Notes: generated by a model from the letters alone, not told the origin. Counted from the first letter of the stretch, positions 22,050 through 34,546 are shown. The stretch is 64,000 nt of DNA from Diphasiastrum complanatum (GCA_029204225.1 CM055094.1:70262803-70326802), one strand, 5' to 3'. A program made the numbers and translations.

Positions 22050-22805
22050 CGCTGATCCCTCCTTTGCTCGCTCGCTGATCGCTCTTTCTCGCTCTCGCTT
22101 TTTTTCTGGGTCGCTCTCTCTAACACCTCTATATACACCTATTTTTTCCCTCCAAATTTTTAAAACTATCGCTCCGCGACCACGCTCTTTTGAAAGTGCT
22201 CTTCTCTAACTTCCCCCAACTCCCATTTTTGAAAGCATAAATCATTTTTTTTCCCCATCATACATTTTGACTATTTTCCATTTTGAAGGGCCTATTCACA
22301 CCTGGATATTTTAAACTTTTAGTTTAAATAAAGCCTTAATTGTGGAATATATTTCTACCCTCAAAATCTTTAAAAGTCCTATTTTTTAAAAAAAAAAGTT
22401 GCCCCCCAAAAAAAGTTTGCATAGGCTTCGCTCTATCTCTCCGCGACCACGCTCGTCCTTTTTCAACTTTAAAGCTCGTCAAACTTTTGAAACATTAAGA
22501 AGAAGGCCATTATTTTACATCAACAGACCCATCTCTATCTGGGCCACATGCAAGAGGCTACCTTTGGAGGAAACCTCCATAAATGTGCATTCGACCAGAT
22601 ATTGGAGGTAGCAATTACCTCCAACATACATAAAATTTTTTAGATATTCATTTTTTGTCCGCGTGTTGCCTAGAAAACAAGCACAAAACATAACAAAGCA
22701 ATGGCAGGTTTACACTAGACCAAAATGAAACAAATGTAGAATGAAGCGTAGAAAACACAATGACCAAAAAAAAGAGAAATGACATGGAGACCCATTTTTT
22801 TCGAT
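22050..22805. other. 5' flank of SPH copy 2
   Basis: Equivalent to 8674-9533, with small deletions around 22230-22290. Homology ends at CCCATTTTTTTCGAT, and the CACTA transposase piece begins immediately. Confidence 0.65.
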
Positions 22806-23665
22806 AAATACAACGCAAAAAATATGGACGTGTATATGGCTCCCTTGATAGATGAGCTAAAGATTCTATGGCAAGGAGTTCAAGTGAGCGATATATCAAG
22901 ACCATTGAGACAAAGAGGTTTTGTGGTAAAGAGGATCTTGATGTGGATGATGCATGACTTTCCTGGCCATGGGGAATGTTCATGTGGGTATTGGTTTGAT
23001 TCATGGTATTATATTCAATTTTATGTGCATTCACAAATTTTCTTTCGATTCGACTCACGATTAAGCTGATTATTTTGTCTCAACGTAGGGCTCCAAACTA
23101 GTGGTTACAATGTGTGTCTCGTTTGTGGCGAGTATTTGCAGGAACGTTGTTCAAAACATCTGTGAAATTGCTTGTTCTTAGTCCATTCTAGACTATTGCT
23201 ATTGTGGTAATTTCCATGTTCCTTCACTAACATTGATTCATTTTTTTTTACTCAGGCACTGTCCATAGCTGTTGGACATTTTTCTTGGAACGATTCATGC
23301 GAACATTGAAGGGCTTCGTAAGTAAAATAGCAAGGCCCAAGGGTAGCATGGCGAAAGCATAGTTCCATTTTGTTCAGTACAAAAAATACAATGCACTGTG
23401 GACACATGGACGACACTTTCGTACGGAGCACATTGACTAAACTAGAAACACGTACGATTGTGGAGTCATGACAAATTTTACCCAAGAGAGTCGAGCAAGC
23501 ACGGTGGACACCAATTTAGTCTCTTCTCAACTTGATTATCGTGGGACAATCAATGACATCCTCAAAGTTGGATTTAGGCAATTCAGCTTTGCCATATTTG
23601 ATGTCAAATGGTTCAAAGTTATTTGCAATGGTCCCAATGCAACTGTCAGAAAAGATGAGAATGGA
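22806..23665 (+). pseudogene. CACTA transposase remnant: Tnp2 core, DUF4218 and DUF4216 parts
   Basis: Successive pieces of a CACTA transposase. NMDVYMAPLIDELKILWQGV and GFVVKRILMWMMHDFPGHGE match the Tnp2 core (..PLieELk.LW.GV, ..W.i.DFPayg). After an intron ending at GTAG, GLQTSGYNVCLVCGEYLQ is the cysteine motif. After a second acceptor (23255), WTFFLERFMRTLKGFVSKIA and RPKGSMA match DUF4218. Then LDYRGTINDILKVGFRQFSF and FDVKWFKV match DUF4216. One TAG interrupts after GSMAKA. It ends about 23665, where an unrelated repeat starts. Confidence 0.75.
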
Positions 23666-24376
<711 letters not shown>

Positions 24377-24782
24377 ACTACTAAAGAGTGCCCGTCCTTG
24401 ACACCGGGGGCAATGGACGACCAACAATCTATTTGGTGGCTTGCAGTCAAGACGTGTGGATGATGCTCAAAGTGGGCAATTGATGATTGAAGGTGGCGGA
24501 CAGGCCGACGACCGACAAATTTGGATTACCACCGATGGTTTGGGTCGAAGGTCAATGGTTTGGTCAAAAGTTATCACTGACAATTAGCCTAAATTTTGGG
24601 TGGCAGCCAATGGTTGGAGTGGATGGCCAATGATCGTGACAATCGATGATTTGGATGGTGGCTGATCTCGCACATTTTGAATCTTGTAACATCTCACACA
24701 TCTCGGCCATAGTAGGGGTCAAAATTTAACCATGTTCAACAATAACACAGGGAGTATCGTAAAAAAAGTTGACGGGCACCAC
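24377..24782. mobile_element. Possible small inverted-repeat element
   Basis: Begins CACTACTAAAGAGTGCCCGTC and ends GACGGGCACC; GTGCCCGTC and GACGGGCAC are inverted over 9 bp. An inverted homologue lies at 42600-43020, but its ends are less well kept. No coding sequence. The CACTA-like start and size suggest a non-autonomous element, but no target duplication was found. Confidence 0.35.
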
Positions 24783-24783
24783 C

Positions 24784-25640
24784 CGTGGACTTGCACGAAG
24801 ATATGTCCCGAGGAGACACAACACACGAGGATGTGCCATTCATATTGCATGATCACGAGGGGGACATGGATAACATGATGGATGCATTCTTCACAAATCC
24901 ACCTGAGGCTACATTGACAAGGGAAGAAGAGATGATGCATGGCTTGGCATCCACTCCTTTGTACGAGGGTGCACAAATGTCAAAGTTGCGAGCTTGTTTG
25001 CTACGGAGTTATTTGGGTAAGCTTGCTTACTTCATGATGTGTGTTATAGACAAATTGCTCTAATCTCATTTTATATTTGATTCATGCAATGCGAGAAACT
25101 ATATATAACTAATTACATAAATTTATATTTTGTCTCAGTTTGCTCAGGAAAATCCATGGCGGCATGTCGCGACAAGAAGCTCTTCTTATCCCCAAAAAAT
25201 ACAAGGCAAAAAACATGGACATGTATATGGCTCCCTTGATAGATGAGTTAAAGATTCTATGACAAGGTGTTCAAGTGAGCGATATATCAAGACCACTAAG
25301 ACAAAGAGGTTTTGTGGTAAAGGGGATCTTGATGTGGATGATGCACGACTTTCTTGGCTATGGGAAATGTTCAGGTGAGATGTCTTTGCTATTGGTTTGA
25401 TTCATGGTATTATATTGAGTTTTATGTGCATTCACAAATTTTCTTTCAATTCAAACATTGGACTCACGATTAAGTTGGTGGTTTTGTCTCAATGTAGGGC
25501 TCCAAACTAGTGGTTACAATGCGTGCCCCGTTTGTGGCGAATATTTGCAAGCACGTCATTCAAAACGTCAGTGAAAGATGGTATATGAGGGCCACACTCG
25601 ATATCTTCCACCCGATCACTCTAAGCGTGATGGGCTTGCT
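24784..25640 (+). pseudogene. CACTA transposase remnant, third copy
   Basis: 24785-25020 repeats the Tnp2 N-terminal piece (DMMDAFFTNP relatives, STPLYEGAQMSKLRACLL), cut after ACLL. After a CTCAG acceptor near 25138, KNMDMYMAPLIDELKIL is followed by a TGA replacing the Trp kept at 22875, then SRPLRQRGFVVKGILMWMMH. A GTGAGA...AATGTAG intron (about 25373-25498) leads to GYNACPVCGEYLQARHSK and GHTRYLPPDHSKR, the GH.R(F/Y)LP.dHp.R motif of Tnp2. Breaks make it non-functional. Confidence 0.75.
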
Positions 25641-25689
25641 GGCCAACACCCTCATTCCATGAAGGTACAATACATATTCGGGCCAACTA

Positions 25690-25851
25690 ATGGTTTTCCA
25701 CACTTTCAGAAAGTGTTTATTCAAATGAAATTTAGACTAATGAACTTTGAAAAGTCAAACTCTAAGTCTAAAACAAAGTTGGCCTCAATTTGCCAAACAT
25801 GAAAATGTAGCAAATATGACTAAACTAGTTGAATCTTTCACACTCCCTCTT
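25690..25851 (-). repeat. LTR B fragment (start of a 3' LTR)
   Basis: On the minus strand this begins TGTGAAAGATTCAACTAG at 25851 and runs through the first 160 bases of LTR B, ending at a junction with CACTA sequence. It follows directly on the polypurine tract of the Copia fragment below, which proves family B is a Copia element. Confidence 0.85.
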
Positions 25852-26770
25852 CAACTAGTTTTAGCATAGACTTTGATAACACTCCAAGTGAAGTCCTATG
25901 CTTCATGAAAATGTCCTTTCCCAATGATTTGGTGAAGATGTTACACATTCCCTTGAAGATACATGTTGAAGCTCCACCTCCTTTGCAATGACTTGGTCCC
26001 TCACAAAATGAAAGATTAAAATTACTCATAACAAGGCCTTGAGAGAGTAAAAAAGTGTTACGCTTAGCATACCAGCTCCTTGGTGCTTGCTTAAGGCCAA
26101 ACAAACTCTTTTGTAGTAGACACACATGATTTGGTTTTGTTGATGAGATGTAGCTCTTGGGTTGCTGCATGTACACTTCCTCCTCAAGATCACCATAATT
26201 TCAAGAATGTATTTGTAATGTCCATTTTCTACAAATCCCATCCATAAAGTTTAGCAAGTGAGATGATGACTCAAATGCTTACCATCTTTGCCACGGGTGC
26301 AAAGGTCTCTCATCATAGTCAATCCCTTATTTTTAAGCATATCCTTTTGCCACTAACCTTTCCTTGTACTTGTTGATAGATCCATCTTGGTTTGTCTTCA
26401 CCTTGAAGATTCATTTCCATCCAATAACTTTCTTATCCTTATGTAACTCCACCAATCTCCGTGTTCCATTCTTCATAAAAGCCTGATACTCAAAATCCAT
26501 TGCTTGGATCCACTCCTCTTCTTTCCTTGTTTCATCTACACTTGTAGGTTCATCAAAAGAGGTTAGGAAAGCAATATAATTTCTAGAAACTACTCGCTTA
26601 CCCTTTTCATCATATGTGAGCCTTGAAGGTACTTGTCTTTACCTTGACGTTCTCCTTGGCTTTTGACTTGATAAAGGTGCAGCATCATTACCATCTAAAG
26701 TAGGATATTTTACATCAACATCAAGAACGTTAGATCCATCCACACCTTTACCAATCGTGCTTGATATATG
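25852..26770 (-). pseudogene. Copia family B pol fragment, internally deleted
   Basis: From high to low coordinates: FLTSFDEPTSVDETRKEEEW, then KKVIGWK and IFKVKTNQDGSINKYKERLV (reverse transcriptase start), EEEVYMQQPKSYISSTKPN and LFGLKQAPRSWYAK. A deletion removes the YVDD region, RNase H and part of the C terminus, so that KSLGKDIFMKHRTSLGV (Copia C terminus) follows shortly. The tract AGAGGGAGTG then leads into LTR B. Frameshifts and stops throughout. The junction with Gypsy sequence is near 26770. Confidence 0.85.
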
Positions 26771-27425
26771 CGCAATGAGATCATCATGAAATCACAAGAC
26801 ATGCTATAAAATGTAATCGACAATGTTAACGTTATGGTGGAAAAAAGTCAAAAAACATGCCACGCCAACCTGTAAAATTTATGCCAATCATGAGAGTTTA
26901 GTCCACTTAGTTTGTTGTCCCTTGTGAAGGCACCCTTTAGGCATCGCATGTAACCTGTCAGAGTTTAGGACCAACATAATCCAGTCCCCATTTTTCAAAC
27001 GGTGCTTGCAATAAAACCATATGCAAGGGTTCATAATTCTGTCGAGTAGGCCGTCATGCTCGCTGGCAAACATCACATGTCTAAATAAAATTTTATGTAT
27101 CCTTATGAAGGGTAGGCCACCAGCACCCTGATTGCAAAAGTTTGCGAACAGTAATATCTGTAGAAGAGTGTCCTCCAGCCATGCCATAATGTGAAAACAT
27201 GATTCTGGTAGTTCGTGCGGTAGAACACATTTTCATAAAATTGTCTAATCCACGATGATACAATTGTCCTGCAATTAATTGATAAGGTTGAGCCTTATTA
27301 ATCAATTGTCTCTTCTGTACTTTTGTCAAGGAGTCATTCGGTTGTCCTAGCATCAGGTACTCAACAATATCCGCTGACCACTCAGGTAGAACAATGCAGC
27401 ATCTGGCAGTTTCATCATCCACTTC
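26771..27425 (-). pseudogene. Gypsy integrase start (zinc domain)
   Basis: Minus-strand integrase N-terminal region: DEIARCCIVLPEWSAD-like text, then LTKVQKRQLINKAQPYQLIA and GQLYHRG, MFSHYGMAGGHSSTDITVRK, LLQSGCWWPTLHKD and a C-x2-C remnant. Downstream (lower coordinates) the frame is lost and the catalytic core is missing. The first half of the zinc motif (H) and the WWP segment are kept. Homologous to 13760-14430. Confidence 0.85.
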
Positions 27426-27433
27426 AGTATTAA

Positions 27434-27900
27434 TTGGTGCGGATTCGATTCGCGAAACGTGATCGGCTAGATAATGTTGCTTTCCCTTTCAAACCACAAT
27501 TTGAAAGTCAAATTCAGTCAATAACAATAACCATCTTGCAATATGTCCAGTATTGCACGTCTTGTTTACCAAGTAAAGTAACGGCTGATGATCCGTATAA
27601 AATGCAAAGTGCGTTTCCATGAGGTAGTGACAAAATTTTTGAATAGAAAAAATCATGGCTAACGATTCAAGTTATGTTGTTGAATGCTTCTTCTCTGGAT
27701 CTGTAAGTTGTATGCCTGCAAATCGTATAGGATAATCCTTCTTATAATCACATTGCTGCGTCAAAACTGATCCAATGGCATATTTCGAGGCATCCGTATG
27801 AACATGGAATTCTATCGTCCAATCTAAAGAACGCAATATTGGTGCTAAAGTCAATGCTTTTTTTAACTTTTCAAAGGCTTCTAACGCCTCTACTGTCCAA
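27434..27900 (-). pseudogene. Gypsy RNase H
   Basis: Minus strand: ALTLAPILRSLDWTIEFHVH and TDASKYAIGSVLTQQCDYKK, IRFAGIQLTDPEKKHSTT, FYTDHQPLLYLVNKTCNTG, then HVSRIES. These are the TDAS, E and TDH..L landmarks of Gypsy RNase H. Frameshifts occur near 27670. Confidence 0.88.
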
Positions 27901-28766
27901 ATAGGAACAATAGTCAGTTTGTTGCAAAGAAAATAATAAAAATTCGATAGTAGTTCGCATGACCCATAAACACATAAACTTCACGAATTGTTGTTGATGG
28001 TGACAATTCCACAATAACCTTGATCTTAGAATAATCTGTGGCAATACCATGTCTCGATATCACATGTCTAGACACAACTCCGTGGGAAACCCATATCTGA
28101 CATTTTTCTGGATTTAGAGAAATCTGATATTTGCGGCATCTTTCAAATACTTTCTCCAATCGATCTAGGTGATATGTATCTATACTATGGACTCCCAAGT
28201 CATCCAGGTAAATTTCAAGGAATTACTACAGATAACCTTTAAAAGCAAATCGCATTACTCTTTGGAATGAACTTGGTGCATTACAGAGTCCAAACGACAT
28301 TACTTTGTAAGCATAGGTGCCCCATTATGTTGCAAAAGTAGTTTTGTGGATATCTGCAGGTGCAATCTTAACCTGGTTGTAACCATTAAATCCATCCAAG
28401 AAACTATAAGCTTCCGCTCCAGCAAGGCAATCCAAAATGCTTTCAGTAAAAGGTAACGGAAAGTGATCCTTCCGCGTCACTTTGTTCAACGTTTTGAGAT
28501 TCACACAGATTCACAATTTTCCATTCTTCTTAGGAATAATGACAATCGGTGGCATGCTCGATCTCATAAATGAAATCGACGTCAAAAAATCTCTGAAGTT
28601 CTTTCTTCATCAGATCCGCAACATTAGGATTACAACGATAGAACTTTGTAACCTTTGGAACCGCATCAGGTACTAAAGGTATGGTATGTTCAATCATTGA
28701 TGTCGAAATACCCTTCAGATCTTGATAAGTCCATGCAAAGCAATCCTGATACTTAATAAGTAACAT
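27901..28766 (-). pseudogene. Gypsy reverse transcriptase with YLDD motif
   Basis: Order on the minus strand: LLIKYQDCFAWTYQDLKGI, IEHTIPLVPDAVPKVTKFYR, PIVIIPKKNGK, VNLKTLNKVTRKDHFPLPF, AEAYSFLDGFNGYNQVKI, YKVMSFGLCNAPSSFQRVM, then IYLDDLGVHS (28192-28221) where most Gypsy elements have YVDD. EKVFERCRKYQISLNPEKC and GHANYYR follow. At least two stops and two frameshifts. Confidence 0.92.
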
Positions 28767-29745
28767 GCGTAGTGCTTGATATTATTCATGATTAAGTTGT
28801 GATCCAACTTGTACAATCTTTTTCGGTTCTCCTGGTTTGGCAAGATTCATTGGTTGCTTCCTAGCTGGGCCATCGTAAACCTCTTTCAATTCTGGCATGT
28901 GTTCTTCATGTTCAAGATGTGCTTTAGGTAACATGATAACTACATCATCCAGTGTATAACGTTTAAAATGCTCGGGCATATCATGCTGGACTACATCTAC
29001 TTGTTCCTTTTCGAAAGGACTTGTCTTGGATCTTCGCTTAGCCCTCTTAGTAGGAATTGATCATGGAGGTGATGACTTCTGAGAAGATAAACTCTTCTTC
29101 AAAGGTGAAGACTTCCTAGATGATGATGTCTTACTAGAATTCTGACTTGAAGAATCATCCTCGACTTTTCCTTTGCCTTTATTCAGTAAGGGTGCCACTT
29201 TCTTTGAATCAATCTTTTGAGGAGGATTTTCCCATTTCAGAACCGTATTATAATGTTGCTTAGCTTGTTTCTTCGTCATCGATCCTGTGATCCTATCTTC
29301 TTTCAATATAACTGCTTTGGCCGATTTTATGGTTGGTTCATCAGGAACATTACGCACTCCAAATCTGGTCGGATCCATATGATTTAGAATTTGCTCATCC
29401 ATAAGTTCAGCATTGCCATCATAAGTCAAGGCATGACTTACAGGTTTGAGATTATCCTCAATCGGATTTGGTATAGGTTCCGTTGATATCTAGGCTACAT
29501 TCAACACATTTAGTGAAAACGCAATTGGTGTATCCAAAGCTCGATCTAATAATAAAATATCGCTCAAATATGATTGATTATCTTGTTGACACGTATATCC
29601 TACTGTACAATCAATCGTTGCAAGAGCTTCATTCCAAATGACAGTATCCATTTGAGAATCGTAATAAACTCCCAAATTTTTCTCTGGTCGGTCACAAGTA
29701 TGATCCGTTGTTGACGAATCGTCATCTTCTTTTTGAACCATTGGT
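28767..29745 (-). pseudogene. Gypsy linker between protease and reverse transcriptase
   Basis: Low-complexity polyprotein linker, including a serine/lysine-rich stretch around 29065-29165 and the segment MPEHFKRYTLDDVVIMLPKA just before the reverse transcriptase. It reads in the same direction as its neighbours with stops between segments. No catalytic motif is expected or seen. Confidence 0.65.
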
Positions 29746-30407
29746 TTGATAGTCTAAGTTGTAAAATCCACTTTAACTCCACGTTCATGATTTTCAAAAG
29801 TGAATTTTTCGGTACCCCAGTTATGAACTACTTGCGCAACTAGTAACCATGGAGGTCCCAATAAAACTCGATAGACATTTGGCGCTTCTAGTAAGTCCAT
29901 CACTACGAAAGTAATGACAAACTATACTCCTGCAATTCTGACAGGTATATCTTCAGCCATTCCTCGCGGATGAACTGTCGTTTGATCAGCTAGCTTAATA
30001 GCAAAAGTAGCAGGCTTGATCTTTGTAAGGCCCCATTTTACACATAGCTTTGTAGAAATCAGGTTAACTCCTAAACCGCCATCTATCACGGTTGCTTCTT
30101 TAGGAAATTGTCTATGCTGTATCGACAGAGTGATATTCGTTTGTTCACTTTTCCAAGCGGCTCCAACATGGAGTACTTCATTAGATTCTCCAAATCCAGC
30201 ACAAAAAAGTGGCTCCTAATGGACTTCTAGTTCTTCTTGAGCTAACTTTTGCGCTGAGACTTCTTTTGCTTTTGGCACCAACTTCAGGAACTCTCCCAAT
30301 GAAATATTGATCTTGCTAGACAAAATGTTCATGAGCAGTTCTGTTTGCGGTGCTTTTGGTTCAGTCATCTTGAAGGGTGGGTTCTTCATGATGATGTAAC
30401 TAATCAT
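29746..30407 (-). pseudogene. Gypsy protease region
   Basis: Around 30065-30098 the minus strand reads TVIDGGLGVNLISTKLCVKW, the position of the aspartic protease active site. The usual D-(S/T)-G is D-G-G here, as in some plant Gypsy-type proteases written DGGSGVN. IPVRIAGV and YRVLLGPPWLLVAQVVHNWG follow, the typical flap and second-half segments. Confidence 0.75.
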
Positions 30408-30756
30408 TCATATCCGTACGTAAATTTCTTGGAGGCTGCAATAGTGAAGAATGAACTTTTGCTATTGCTTTAGTAGCTTCAAGCTCCTCTTCTTCTTGCA
30501 GATGTTTGATCCACTGCCTCATATTCTGATATCTTCGTTTTTATGCATTAAGACTTGGATAGACCCCCGATGTTGTTGGTGTATCATTCAATGGTATGGA
30601 ATCAGCAGGTACTAGATCCGCTATTGGTTCTTTCTGCTTTTGTGCTCCCGTGACCACCATCAAGGGTGCACCTGATTTAATCTGAGCTTTTGGTCTTTGC
30701 TTGATTGTTATCAAATTTACAAGAGCTGCAGCTAGTGGTGCTTTTGATCTTGCTAG

Positions 30757-30862
30757 ACATTCTTTGTAGCAATGCCCATAACCACAGTCATGACAGAATG
30801 GTACAAATAACCCTTTATTTGGACATTCTGCAACTCTATGATTTTCTCCACATGAAAAGCAT
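30757..30862 (-). other. Two zinc knuckles of the Gypsy nucleocapsid
   Basis: Minus strand, in one frame: CFSCGENHRVAEC and CHDCGYGHCYKEC, separated by about nine residues. Both have CX2CX3HX4C spacing, one residue shorter than the classical CX2CX4HX4C. Both being short suggests this is a property of the family, not damage. Confidence 0.8.
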
Positions 30863-30979
30863 CCAAGTGGTGCTCTGGTCCAATTTCTAGAGGCTTGTTG
30901 TTGAGCGGCAGCATAAATAGCATACTATTCCAAAGATCCACTTGAAGAACCACCTTCTTGTTCATTACCATAGTTCCAT

Positions 30980-31860
30980 TGCTCAGCACTTATGTATGGT
31001 TTTGGTTCCATCAAATTGGCAGGAGGAGCAGAGTGCTTTGGTGGGGCAGGTAAAGCTAAACGTTCTGGGTATCCAAGAGCAGATTGTCGCGGTCTAGCTG
31101 CTGGATTTCCTCCATACTATGGTTTGTGATATCCCATTTGGGCATATTGTTGCTGAATTATCCGAGGGTTGAAGTTACCAAAAATAGTCTCATGGTCAGG
31201 TGTATTACATGGATGACAAACACTGATTTCCATTCGTTTTTTCAATTGAGGACACTCGTTCACTATGTGAATTCCTATACAAAGAGAACACCAGAAAAGA
31301 CTTTACAAACTTCTCAAGTTCCTTGTATGCTTGTACTGGAAATTTTTCAATGCTTTGATCTTCTCATCAAATTGCGACTGCAACTTTTCCATTTGTTTTT
31401 GTTGGTTCTTCCCAACTTTCTTGAACTCATTGAGCATCATTTCTGCAGTAGCGTTGGCATTCGTTGATGCAATAGTGGTGGATGTCGTAGTAGTCTGCCC
31501 TGTTGTATAAGGCAACATACTGATATTTGGCTCGTCATCTGAATTTTCATTCTCCTCCCAATTGCATCGTCCATAGAATTTTGCAAGGGTGCATACTCAT
31601 TATGGCATTTCAGCTCACGTCTGATCTGTTTAGGTAGACCTGACAAAAATCACATAATCATGACATTTTCGTTAATCAGATCAAGTTCGCACTCAGATTT
31701 GAGGCATTTCACCTGTTCAATGTAATCTCGAACCATTTCCCTCTTTCCCATTTTAATTCAACTTAAAAGTAGGAAAGGGTCTTCCATAAACTTCCGCGGT
31801 TTGAACCGTGTGATAAGGGCTCGTTTAACAACCTCCCAATCTAGATTTCGAAATTTGATC
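30980..31860 (-). pseudogene. Gypsy gag (capsid)
   Basis: Minus strand from about 31860: segments RALITRFKPRKF, IKMGKREMVRDYIEQVKCLK, ELDLINENVMIM, FLSGLPKQIRRELKCHNEYA, resembling the retrotransposon gag domain (..sv.eY...f..l......d....eflsGL...ir..v). A glutamine/threonine-rich and lysine-rich part follows. A stop interrupts before FLSGLP and frames change at about 31450. Confidence 0.75.
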
Positions 31861-32152
31861 AATCGATACTTCTCAAAAATGATAAATCTCTCAGCTCCAA
31901 ATCTGAATATATCAGATTTGATCCAAATTTTGACAGAGACTTGATTTGAAAAATCAGAAACTAAAAATAGGACTGGCGAGGGTTCACTAGGCGAAGATTG
32001 GCTCGTCGAAGGTTCAACAGTGCTATTTTGGAAAAAAAAAAAAAACTCTGAACAACTTTTCTAACAATTTCTTGGGAAATAACCTTCACCGACCTCTCAA
32101 ATGAAAGATTTGACACAGATAAAACTATGAAAAACCGGACAAAGGTTTCTGA
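31861..32152. other. Probable Gypsy leader, truncated
   Basis: About 290 bases between the gag and an LTR F fragment, with an A13 run at 32033-32045. No LTR of this Gypsy copy remains on this side. Nothing else seen. Confidence 0.5.
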
Positions 32153-32426
32153 TGTTGAATTTCACACGTGTGGATTGTCCACTACATGTACTTGTGATCT
32201 CCTAAGGTGTGTAGATGCACCAAGGTCAAGACTAGTTTGAGATTCAAGATCTATCTTTGATTCTATGGCAAAAACACACTACTATATGCATTCAATCACT
32301 TCCAACTCTCACTCACATGTGTGGGAAGTGTTCCAAAAGTAGTCTAAGTAAAAACAAGCTGCTCTCCTTGGCACAAGTTTGGCTCTATTTTGGCTCAATA
32401 TTGGCATTACAAGTGCTACGCTTCAT
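32153..32426 (-). repeat. LTR F fragment
   Basis: On the minus strand it ends exactly at ATTCAACA (32153), the 3' end of the full LTR F at 62025-62677. It contains two non-adjacent parts of it, joined near 32371 with about 340 bp missing. It abuts SPH arm 3 at about 32426. Confidence 0.85.
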
Positions 32427-33215
32427 TCTACATTTGTTTCATTTTGTTCTAGTTTAAACCTGCCATCGCTTTGTTATGTTTTGTGCTTGTTTTCTAGGCA
32501 ACATGCCGACAAAAAATGAATATCTAAAAAATGTCATGTATGTGGGAGGTAGTTGCTACTTCCAATATATGGTCGAATGCACATTTATGGAGGTTTCCTC
32601 CAAAGGTAGCCTCTTGCATGTGGCGCAGCTAGAGATGGGTATGTAAAAAATGGCCCTTTTTTTAATGTTTCAAAAGTTTTACAAGCTCTAAAGTTAAAAA
32701 AGGACGAGCGTGGTCGCGGAGAGATAGAGCGAGGCCTATGCAAACTTTTTTTGGGGGGCACCTTTTTTTCTTTTTAAATTAGGATTTTTTAAAGATTTTG
32801 AGGGTAAAAATATATTCCACAATTAAGGTTTTAGCTAAACTAAAAGTTAAAAATATCCAGGTGTGAATAGGACCTTCAGAATGGAAACCTTGAAAAGCTC
32901 TAGATTTACGAATCTAGAGTTTGGGGGAGGAAAAATAGTCAAAATGTACGATGGGAATAAAAGTGATTTGTGCTTTTACATTGAGCCACGGGTGCCGTAA
33001 AAATGGGAGTTGGGGAAAGTTGGAGAAGAGCACTCTCAAAAGAGCGTGGTCGCGAAGCGATAGTTTTAAAATTTTGGAGGGAAAAAATAGGTGAATATAG
33101 AGGTGTTAGAGAGAGAGCGACCCAGAAAAAAAGCGAGGGAGAGCGAGAAAGAGCGAGAGCGAGAGAGAGAGATAGATATAGAGCGATCAGCGAGCGAGCA
33201 AAGAAGCGATCAGCG
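32427..33215. other. 5' flank of SPH copy 3
   Basis: Inverted equivalent of 8674-9480. It includes the purine-rich leader (about 33095-33190), which is open in frame from an ATG at 33003. About 50 bp shared by arms 1 and 2 at the outer edge are missing. Confidence 0.65.
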
Positions 33216-33878
33216 ATGGATGGCAGCGGTTCCGCGTTGACACTACTGCACGTGTTGGATTGGATAAAGCTACAGATCAGTGGATGCGCAGTATCCACCA
33301 GATCATCCGGATCGCGTGTTTCTCTTGATTTGTCCTGCGGGATAAGGCGATTCGTGATGTTTACATTGCTGATGGCAGTACTGTTGTTGAGCAGTCGTCC
33401 CTCCGCAGAAGCTGCATCCTTACGCGTCACGAATTTCATAAACGGAACTATTCACTGTTATTCCAAGGACAACGACTTGGGACTACATACGTTGAATTTC
33501 GAGCAGGATACTATTTGGCATTTTGGTGGTATGCCATGGACCGAGTTTTGGTGTATTTTTGAGTGGGACGGCCACAAAATTCGCGAGCTAACTTGGGGTT
33601 TCTTCACAGTAAGTCGTGACTATCACGCTATCTGTCCCCTTTGATGCTGTTCTTTTCAGGCTTTTCTTGAGTTAATGTCATTTTTCAATCTATCTTTACA
33701 TCACTTCAGAATCTGAGGAGGCTTTTGAAATAGTACGCATTTTGTTGATGTAAATTGCGTTCACTTTGCGTTGCAGCGATCGACTAGCTTTGATTTTGAC
33801 AGGTGGGTCTTTCCCGAAGGCCTCTATTTAAAAGAAAGTGCGATAGATCCAGCGGTACTTATTCGGAAATGGCAGTGA
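33216..33878 (+). CDS. S-protein homologue, copy 3, two exons
   Basis: Plus-strand copy: exon 1 33216-33608, intron 33609-33776 (168 bp, GTAAGT...TTGCAG), exon 2 33777-33878, predicted 164 residues. It differs from copy 1 by loss of two residues (GTI-HCYSK instead of GTIGLHCYSK), directly before the conserved HCYSKDNDLG strand, by ASLRVTN for ASFRVTN, and by FDFDRW for FDFDWW in exon 2. These three changes hit conserved family positions, so this copy is the likeliest to be weakened, although frame and splice signals are intact. Confidence 0.82.
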
Positions 33879-34546
33879 TGGAAGCATTTTCACTTTCTTG
33901 TCTTTCTCCAGTTAGAAGAGTTTTCACTGTTCAAGGACGATGTAGCGTGATCAAGCAAATATACGCTACATTCTGATCCTGTAAAAGCTTAAGCGGCATA
34001 TAGGAAAAATGATACATCACAATAGACTGAATAGTCATAAGCCTTAATGTTTTTATGAATTAGATTTCTGAAGGAAGCTTGTTAGCCGAAACAGCCAGTC
34101 TCTTAAAATTTCTGCTCTTTCGATTTTATAGCCCAGTATTGCAAAGGTGCAATGCTTCGTAACGTATTGAAAAGCCTTCGTCAGTTGAAGCATCACTCAT
34201 TATAACGTGTTCAAAGTTTAAACTCAACCTACGCAAGCTGGTAAGTGACAACTGTCTACATTCCATAACCACGTTCTCTCCTATCAGTTGCCTATATCAA
34301 TGGATTTTTCTGTAGATTTTGCATGCGTGCAGATCTTATATTAAGATTTAAGAACACTGCATCTGTAGTGTAGGCGATGAAAAGCATGAAGAATTAAATG
34401 AACATTGTGATATCGGTATTATGTCTCCTGACTAACTATCCTTCACTTAGACAACCACGCTAAATGCAATTATTTTCTGCCAGAATTCCATGTTTAATAC
34501 CAGCTGCTCCTGCATAAACTAGCACAAGAATATCTTGTGTCAATCG
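33879..34546. other. Conserved 3' flank of SPH copy 3
   Basis: Inverted equivalent of 7452-8004 and 20721-21380, including the segment deleted in arm 1. No gene seen. Confidence 0.7.
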
